A DNA stretch of 42,150 bases from a bacterium (GTDB lineage Bacteria; Patescibacteriota; UBA1384; XYA2-FULL-43-10; JAKAMI01). Under the pieces are notes generated by a model. That model worked only from the letters and a program-made list of their open reading frames with translations. It did not search any database and was not told the DNA's origin. Each line of letters starts with the position of its first letter. Position 1 is the first letter of the stretch. The translations under genes were made by a program, and so were the position numbers. Below, in pieces: positions 36,198 to 42,150 of the stretch. Where the stretch lies: assembly GCA_021812945.1 (NCBI GenBank), contig JAKAMI010000007.1:1-42150 (forward strand), written 5' to 3'.

Positions 36198-36726
36198 AAT
36201 TCAAAAGTTAAAAGTCAAAATTGCAATTCAAAATCTTCTAATTTTTCTTTAATTTCATAACCCCAGCAGCTAGCATCTTACACAACTCATCATTTTCACA
36301 AATTAGCCCTTCCGTTTCCTCCGGGCTAGTAATTTTTGTATCTCTTAATAAGTTTAGCCAATATTTAGACTCATTTGCACTCTTCAGAGCAATCTCGTAA
36401 TATTTTTTAAACTCAAGACGCGAACTAGCGGCTTTACCTTCGGTGATGTTTGCACCAATAGAGGTGGCAGATCTTATTAATTGATCTGATATTACCCAGA
36501 CACTTCTTTTATTGGGTAATTTGTCAGTTAAAGAAATTATCGAAAGACTAAACTGATAACATCTCAATAACAAATCACTTTTAAACTTTGACTGGAAATT
36601 TTGCATAAAATATTTTTACTTAGATTCGAAATCTTATTTTATTGCATTGGTTTAAGTTCTGAGCTTTGAAATTATTAACTTATTACTTGAACTTTTGACT
36701 TTTAATTTTTGACTTTTGAATTATTA
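36196..36726. mobile_element. Putative four-helix-bundle-gene element bracketed by inverted repeats
   Basis: ATAATTCAAAAGT (36196-36208) / ACTTTTGAATTAT (36712-36724) plus internal TAAAAGTCAAAA / TTTTGACTTTTA. Confidence 0.6.
36238..36606 (-). CDS. Four helix bundle protein (S23 / 23S rRNA intervening-sequence family)
   Basis: SDQLIRSATSIGANITEGKAASSRLEFKKYYEIALKSANESKYWLNLL. Confidence 0.93.
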   Translation of the reverse strand: MQNFQSKFKSDLLLRCYQFSLSIISLTDKLPNKRSVWVISDQLIRSATSIGANITEGKAASSRLEFKKYYEIALKSANESKYWLNLLRDTKITSPEETEGLICENDELCKMLAAGVMKLKKN

Positions 36727-37443
36727 AAGAATGTATTTCCCCTTTTCCTGATCCGAGACTATCTCACCCGCCCGCATGGTGATAACGCGCTTTTTTAGGG
36801 CGTCGACCACCTCTCGGTCATGAGTGGCCAAAAGAACTATAGTCCCTTGCTTGTTAATTTTAAATAATAACTCGATAATTTCCCAGGTCGCCACCGGATC
36901 CAGGTTGCCGGTCGGCTCGTCGGCGATGAGTAATTTCGGATTGTGAATAAGCGATCTGGCGATGGAAACTCTCTGCTTCTCTCCGCCGGACAACTCTTCC
37001 GACAAAGCATCGACCCTAGAGGTTAGACCCACCAACTCAATCATTTCCTCTACTCTGGGCCGGATCTCTTTATCTGAAACCCCTGCGACCTGTAGAGCAA
37101 AAGCCACATTTTCATAAACAGTTTTCTTGGGTAGAAGTTTATAGTCTTGAAATATCACCCCGACGCGGCGGCGAAAATACGGCAGTTCCCTCGGTTTTAA
37201 CTGGGTGATGTCCCTTCCGGCGATCAAGATGCGGCCGCTTGAAGGTTTTTCCTCGCAGATTAATAGTCTAATAAGCGTGGACTTGCCGGCGCCGGAAGGT
37301 CCGACCAAGGTGACAAATTCGCTATCGGCGATAGAAAAATCCACACCCTTAACCGCGGCAATGTCCTTGCCGTAAATTTTTGACACTTTATCAAAAATTA
37401 TCACCTTCTCCAGACAAACTCCTTGCCTAAACATTATAGCCAA
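36724..37443 (-). CDS. ftsE: Cell-division ATP-binding protein FtsE
   Basis: LVGPSGAGKSTLIRLL, GVIFQDYKLLPKKTVYENVAFAL, LSGGEKQRVSIARSL, ADEPTGNLD. Confidence 0.96.
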   Translation of the reverse strand: MAIMFRQGVCLEKVIIFDKVSKIYGKDIAAVKGVDFSIADSEFVTLVGPSGAGKSTLIRLLICEEKPSSGRILIAGRDITQLKPRELPYFRRRVGVIFQDYKLLPKKTVYENVAFALQVAGVSDKEIRPRVEEMIELVGLTSRVDALSEELSGGEKQRVSIARSLIHNPKLLIADEPTGNLDPVATWEIIELLFKINKQGTIVLLATHDREVVDALKKRVITMRAGEIVSDQEKGKYIL

Positions 37444-37457
37444 AATATTCTATTTTG

Positions 37458-37586
37458 GAAATTCTAAACTCTAAATCCTAAATCCTAAACAAATATAAAA
37501 TTACAAATTATAAATTCTAAACTTTACCTTCTGGATTTATGATTTTGATCTTTTATTAGGGTTTAGAGTTTAGGATTTAGAATTTC
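37458..37586. repeat. AAATCCTAAAC AT-rich inverted-repeat element
   Basis: GAAATTCTAAACTCTAAATCCTAAATCC... / ...GTTTAGAGTTTAGGATTTAGAATTTC. Confidence 0.85.
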
Positions 37587-37595
37587 GATAGTCAT

Positions 37596-39176
37596 CTATC
37601 GTGTGAGGCTTCCCATCAAACTCTCTCCGGACATTTCATCGGGTTGCCTTAACCCCAGAAGCTCCACGATGGTCGGAGCTATATCGGCCAAAATCCCTTG
37701 GGTTGGCTGAGCGCTATACTCCAGAAGCTGCTCTTTACCGAATCTCTCTGCTGATCTTTGAAACGGATGGTCTCGTAAATTCAAGTAGCAAAATGGCACT
37801 GGCGAAGTAGTGTGTTCGGTAAAAGGATCTCCGGTCACCGGATTGATCATCATCTCGCAGTTGCCGTGGTCTGCCGTCAAAAGAACCTGATTGCCCAGAA
37901 CCGATCCGACTTCTAAAATTTGCCCGACGCAACGGTCCACAGACCCGCAAGCTTTTATCGCCGCCTCCAATTTGCCAGTGTGCCCGACCATATCGCCGTT
38001 AGCAAAGTTCACTACCGTAAAATCGTACTCGGCGTTTAGCGCCTCGACGACTTTGGCCGTGACAGCCTCGGCGGACATTTCCGGCCTAAGATCATACGTC
38101 GCCACCTTGGGTGAAGGCACCACTATTTGCTTTTCAAAATTGTGAACTTTGTGGCTGCCGCCGTTAAAAAAGTAGGTTACGTGCGCGTACTTTTCAGTCT
38201 CGGCGGTGTGATATTGCCGCAGATTTGCCGACTCGATGGTATCCGCTAGGACATTCATCAGGTTATTCGGTTCGAAAATTATTTTTGATTTTTCCTCGTC
38301 GTAATACTTTGTCATACTGGCCAGAAATAGATTGTCCAACTTTTGGCGCTTAAATCCCGAAAAATGTTCGGCTTCAAATGCTTGCAAAAGCTGTCGGGAG
38401 CGATCCTCGCGAAAGTCGAAGAAAATAACCGCATCTCCAGACCTTATAATACCGTCCTTATCAATAATTGATGGCGCGATATATTCGTCCCCTTTACCTT
38501 TTTGGTAATTTGCCTCGATCCCTGAGGCTGCGCTCGGGTACGCATCGCCTCGCCCGGAAGCAAACAAATCGTAGGCTGTTTTGACTCGATCCCAGTTGTT
38601 GTCCCGGTCCATAGCGAAATACCGCCCGACGACACTGGCGATTTTACCAAGTTTAGCGCTCTTTAGCTTAGCTTCCGCTTTTGAGATAAAACTTAAGCCG
38701 TCGCGGGTGCCAGTATCGCGGCCGTCGGTGAAGAGGTGCAGATAAAGAGATTTGATGTTTTCACCCACCGCAAAATCAATCAAAGAAAATAAATGGTTGA
38801 TATGGGAGTGAACTCCACCGGAAGAACACAAACCAACCAATTGGAGCCGCCCGCCGGTTTTTTTAATGAAGTCGGCGGCTTCCCGAAGAGTTTTATTTTC
38901 GAAAAACTGGCCGTTTTTGATACTTTGATCAATCTTTGGCAACATCTCCCAAACCACCCGGCCCGAGCCGATGTTTAGGTGCCCAACTTCGGAGTTGCCC
39001 ATCTCCCCGGAGTTTAAGCCGACCTCAAGTCCTGAAGCGGCCAGCGAAAGCTTAGGATAATTGGCGTAGATATTGTCGAGGACGGGGGTGTCAGCCAAAA
39101 AGGTGGCGTTGCCCTCCTTGATTGGCGAGAGTCCCCACCCGTCCAAAATGATGAGTAAAGTTTTGTTTTGCCCCAT
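37596..39176 (-). CDS. gpmI: 2,3-bisphosphoglycerate-independent phosphoglycerate mutase
   Basis: LLIILDGWGL, MGNSEVGHLNIGSGR, DGRDTGTRDGLSF, LTADHGNCEMM. Confidence 0.97.
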   Translation of the reverse strand: MGQNKTLLIILDGWGLSPIKEGNATFLADTPVLDNIYANYPKLSLAASGLEVGLNSGEMGNSEVGHLNIGSGRVVWEMLPKIDQSIKNGQFFENKTLREAADFIKKTGGRLQLVGLCSSGGVHSHINHLFSLIDFAVGENIKSLYLHLFTDGRDTGTRDGLSFISKAEAKLKSAKLGKIASVVGRYFAMDRDNNWDRVKTAYDLFASGRGDAYPSAASGIEANYQKGKGDEYIAPSIIDKDGIIRSGDAVIFFDFREDRSRQLLQAFEAEHFSGFKRQKLDNLFLASMTKYYDEEKSKIIFEPNNLMNVLADTIESANLRQYHTAETEKYAHVTYFFNGGSHKVHNFEKQIVVPSPKVATYDLRPEMSAEAVTAKVVEALNAEYDFTVVNFANGDMVGHTGKLEAAIKACGSVDRCVGQILEVGSVLGNQVLLTADHGNCEMMINPVTGDPFTEHTTSPVPFCYLNLRDHPFQRSAERFGKEQLLEYSAQPTQGILADIAPTIVELLGLRQPDEMSGESLMGSLTR

Positions 39177-39231
39177 AACCCCATTTTAACCGAAATCATC
39201 ATCTAGGTAAAATCAATATCGATGCTATTAA

Positions 39232-39292
39232 TAGTCTGAAGGTGTGAAGCTATTACACATCGGATGTGTAATAGCTTCACACCTTCAGACTA
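39232..39292. repeat. 61-bp near-perfect palindrome (30-bp arms, 1-nt centre)
   Basis: TAGTCTGAAGGTGTGAAGCTATTACACATC-G-GATGTGTAATAGCTTCACACCTTCAGACTA. Confidence 0.98.
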
Positions 39293-39313
39293 ACGACAAT
39301 TCTAGGCGTGGAT

Positions 39314-39733
39314 TTAGAGCTCTTTGGTTATTTGATCGAGGATTTTGGTGGTCGAATTATCTCTTGGTTTTTTGGCGAACCAGACGACTTTCAGATTTGG
39401 CAAGACTTTTTTGTACTCGATTTCTTTTTCGGATTTGTTGAATGATTTTTTGGGAGCGATCACGAAAACGTTTGGTCGGTATTTCTTTAATATAGACTGA
39501 TAATTCTTCTCGCCGTCATCGACAAAGACTTGGTCGACGATTTTCAAGTTATTAATCAGCCGCAAGCGGTCATTTTCGCTGTTCACCGGCCGACCCTTGC
39601 CCTTGTGCCTTCTGACCGCCTCATCTGACTCGACATGGACTATCAAAAAATCGCCCAAACTTTTGGCGTATTCCAGATAATCCAAATGCCCGGTGTGCAA
39701 AATGTCAAAAACCCCGGTTGCTAATATTTTCAT
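39314..39733 (-). CDS. Cytidylyltransferase-like nucleotidyltransferase (RfaE2/TagD-like)
   Basis: ATGVFDILHTGHLDYLEYAKSLGDFLIV (HxGH). Confidence 0.9.
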   Translation of the reverse strand: MKILATGVFDILHTGHLDYLEYAKSLGDFLIVHVESDEAVRRHKGKGRPVNSENDRLRLINNLKIVDQVFVDDGEKNYQSILKKYRPNVFVIAPKKSFNKSEKEIEYKKVLPNLKVVWFAKKPRDNSTTKILDQITKEL

Positions 39734-39854
39734 GGCGCTCCACTCTTAAAAATCGCGAGACTTAGTAAGGCATGGAGAGACGTAGAGAGAAATTGTCTTA
39801 CAATGTCTAGCTATGTCTAACTATGTCTCTCAATTTCTAACAGATATCCCACGG

Positions 39855-40286
39855 CTATGAGATTCTCCGGTACTCTTTCTTATCAACTAACCCCAAAACC
39901 CGTTCCATATACTCTGACAGCTCGACCTCTTTGACGCCCTTGCCCTTGGCGATTTCATTAACTACCATCAGGGTTTTTTGATAGTCGTTTTTGAACTTTT
40001 CGTTGATCTCTTTCCAGGGAATGCCGGTAATAGCTTGTCCGACCTTATCATCGCGCGGTAATTCTTCCAAGACCATCAAAACGGCGATGGCCGGATAGCC
40101 CAGGCGCCCCTGCCAGCGGGCTGAATTGTCGTTTGAAGTGATAGCGTTGTGCTTTAGATCGTATTTTATAGTATACTGCTTCGATAAATCTGAGGATTTG
40201 CAAGTGGCAGTCTGATTTTTTTCGTCAACTTCAACCCGCCCGTCAGCCACCGCTCCGAGTGCTTCTAAAACCTTTATCTTGTCCGG
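39855..40286 (-). CDS. Conserved hypothetical protein
   Basis: Soluble ORF MPDKIKVLEALGAVADGRVEV...; exact start (40286 or 40304) uncertain. Confidence 0.7.
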   Translation of the reverse strand, partial: PDKIKVLEALGAVADGRVEVDEKNQTATCKSSDLSKQYTIKYDLKHNAITSNDNSARWQGRLGYPAIAVLMVLEELPRDDKVGQAITGIPWKEINEKFKNDYQKTLMVVNEIAKGKGVKEVELSEYMERVLGLVDKKEYRRIS

Positions 40287-40341
40287 CATTTTCCAAGATT
40301 CCATTCTGCTTTGTCCAATGAGTCCAATTGGTCAAACGAGA

Positions 40342-41358
40342 CTAATCTAAAATAATTCCCCAACTTCCTTCAAAAACTTCCCCGGGCCGTAACACCTTAA
40401 GTCCCATATTCGGTACGTTGAAGGCAAATCCGGTGCAGGTCTGCGGTTCTACCGCAAAACCACGTCGAGCATGAACTTCGCCGATAGTATCGGCCGAATA
40501 AACCTGAAGGTAGGGGAAACTTTCGTCCTGCCAGACGACGACCTTGTCTCCCGAGTCGTTGGAGAGTGTGGTTTGGTGAATTTGGAAAGAATCTCGCCCA
40601 CCTCGCGGGAGTCCGGGCCCATCCCTGAGGAGATCGAGATTCTGATTATCTGGTCCTGTTGTGTCGAGAACTCCCTCAGGGTGGGCGAGATGGAGATTCG
40701 TAAAGCAATTATCGATGATTCTTCGGCCAATCTTGGCCGGTTCACTAAAGTCAACTTCAGATCCCGAAACCGGGAGTAATTTTCCGGTCGGTTTTAAATT
40801 TTTATCGGATTCGACTAGTTTTTCAGCATCAATTTTGACTAACATATCATCGATGGTTTCTGTCCCGACAGTAAAGTATGGGTGAAAACCAAGACCAAAA
40901 GGCGTCGACTTCAAACCAATATTTTCGACTATCGCCCGACAAGTGAGTCCTTTGCTATCCAATTCGTAAACGAGGCTTAGTTTGACCGAAAAAGGATAGC
41001 CTTTTTTAGCGTACTCCGCTTCCTTGATGGTAAAACTTAGTTTGACCTGAGACTCGGTCTGCCCCTCCACCTGCCACTCCGCCATCTTGGCAAAGCCGTG
41101 GATGGCGTGGCCGTCCTTAACTCGAACGCCGGATAATTTGTATTTCTGACCTTCGAAACTGTATTTGGATTTCTCAACCCGGCCAGGAAAGGGAAACAAA
41201 ACGTCTCCCATCGATCCTACTTTATCATTAATAATATCATAACCATAAATAATGTCTCTACGGTGGCCATTGATAAGCCTGTAGTACTCCATAATCCCCC
41301 CGCCCAGCGGGTTGATTGTCGAGGTCTGGTCTTGATATTTGAGAGTAATCATTTCCAT
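40342..41358 (-). CDS. Aldose 1-epimerase-family protein with internal insertion
   Basis: GHAIHGFAKMAEW, FGLGFHPYFTV, VVVWQDESFPYLQVYSAD, FAVEPQTCTGFAFN. Confidence 0.87.
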   Translation of the reverse strand: MEMITLKYQDQTSTINPLGGGIMEYYRLINGHRRDIIYGYDIINDKVGSMGDVLFPFPGRVEKSKYSFEGQKYKLSGVRVKDGHAIHGFAKMAEWQVEGQTESQVKLSFTIKEAEYAKKGYPFSVKLSLVYELDSKGLTCRAIVENIGLKSTPFGLGFHPYFTVGTETIDDMLVKIDAEKLVESDKNLKPTGKLLPVSGSEVDFSEPAKIGRRIIDNCFTNLHLAHPEGVLDTTGPDNQNLDLLRDGPGLPRGGRDSFQIHQTTLSNDSGDKVVVWQDESFPYLQVYSADTIGEVHARRGFAVEPQTCTGFAFNVPNMGLKVLRPGEVFEGSWGIILD

Positions 41359-41378
41359 AGTACCATTCCTATTACTAT

Positions 41379-41500
41379 GTCATTCTTTGGCCCGCTTTGG
41401 GGCGAAGAATCCTTCGGCAAGCTCAGGACAAGATCCAGCGAAGCGAACTACTAATTCTAGAGCCTAGATCCTTCACTTCAATGACTCGCTCAGGATGACG
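41379..41500. repeat. GTCATTCTTTGGC...TCAGGATGACG hairpin-family composite copy
   Basis: gtcattctttggcccgctttggggcgaagaatcc...agatccttcacttcaatgactcgctcaggatgacg. Confidence 0.75.
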
Positions 41501-41506
41501 AGAGCG

Positions 41507-42082
41507 TTAATGTTGTTTGCCTTCTTCTGGACTTTCGGACCCTGGGACTTTCGACTGTCCCATTTGGTAAAACGCGTAAGCGGTAAGGGTTGGTCCATCC
41601 GTGATCTCGCCGGACTTGATGAGTTTGGGGAAGTCGTCTATATCTACCAACTCCACTTCCATCTCCGATTCCAGATAGTCGCGGTTTTGGTGGCCGACTT
41701 CTTTGAGATTTCTGGCCAAGTAGACCTCAAACATCTGCGAACTGTGCCCGGGAGCCGCAAACGCCCGTCCTAAGTACGTTAAATCCTCGGTGTCGTAGCC
41801 GCTTTCTTCGATCATCTCTCTTCTGGCGCAATCTTTTAGAGATTCTCCGAGATTGGCGCCGCCCATCGGGAACTCAAGCGAAATCTCCTTGACGGCATAG
41901 CGGTACTGACAAACCATCACAAACTTGCCGTCAATGACCGGAACCACTGCGGCAAAGTTCCTTCTTTTAAGAACGTAATAGTCCGCCGAAAGCCCACCCG
42001 AGGTCTTGATCTTGTCTTTTACAACTTTAAAATAGGGATTCTTGTATTCTTCTTTTGAACTTAAAGTTTGCCACTTCTTCAT
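41507..42082 (-). CDS. NUDIX hydrolase (ADP-ribose pyrophosphatase-like)
   Basis: Nudix box GGANLGESLKDCARREMIEESGY. Confidence 0.93.
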   Translation of the reverse strand: MKKWQTLSSKEEYKNPYFKVVKDKIKTSGGLSADYYVLKRRNFAAVVPVIDGKFVMVCQYRYAVKEISLEFPMGGANLGESLKDCARREMIEESGYDTEDLTYLGRAFAAPGHSSQMFEVYLARNLKEVGHQNRDYLESEMEVELVDIDDFPKLIKSGEITDGPTLTAYAFYQMGQSKVPGSESPEEGKQH

Positions 42083-42101
42083 TCCGTCTCCGTTATCTTA
42101 A

Positions 42102-42140
42102 TAATGACAGTCTTTTTTTGTTTTGCAAAGACTGTCATTA
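42102..42140. repeat. TGACAGTCTTT hairpin family copy
   Basis: TAATGACAGTCTTT / AAAGACTGTCATTA perfect 14-bp arms. Confidence 0.92.
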
Positions 42141-42150
42141 ATCTAAAAAT

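Noticed and set aside
1-42150. Alternative genetic code (UGA as Gly, as in some CPR groups)
   Set aside because: Conserved proteins end and continue normally with the standard code; no systematic in-frame UGA inside conserved domains was noticed.
1-42150. CRISPR array
   Set aside because: Repeats are dispersed, palindromic and not regularly spaced; no cas gene seen.

Overview
This 42-kb window looks like a gene-dense chromosomal segment of a reduced, Patescibacteria/CPR-like bacterium. That assignment is an inference from gene content and protein style; no 16S is present. Almost all genes are on the minus strand: hypC, gapA, alr, tpiA, yvcK, uvrC, proS, rseP, frr, pyrH, tsf, rpsB, htrA, an MscS-like gene, gatB, a cyclophilin, gatA, gatC, ligA, htpX, lemA, rplI, a ctpA-like S41 protease, a C39-like coiled-coil hydrolase, ftsX, ftsE, gpmI, a cytidylyltransferase, an aldose-1-epimerase and a NUDIX hydrolase. 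A plus-strand island (about 12.75-16.4 kb) carries rpmE, a GIY-YIG nuclease, prfA, prmC and a small Cys-rich orphan gene. No rRNA, convincing tRNA or CRISPR array was seen. The most interesting layer is a dense set of palindromic and inverted-repeat elements. Several families recur between genes. Some are inserted in frame inside conserved genes (uvrC, prmC, ligA, gatB, the NYN gene). Several end exactly at stop codons. Two look like carriers of small genes: a GIY-YIG nuclease sits in the loop position of one hairpin family, and a 23S-IVS/S23-type four-helix-bundle gene is bracketed by inverted repeats exactly between the ftsE stop and the ftsX start. Other notable points: a probable single-base frameshift in gatA, a NYN nuclease fused to a broken DNA-methyltransferase N-terminus next to a HEPN-like gene, an FtsEX/C39-hydrolase/CtpA cluster interrupted by a HicAB-like module, a 14-nt complement of the 16S 3' end upstream of the orphan gene, and very long near-perfect palindromes.
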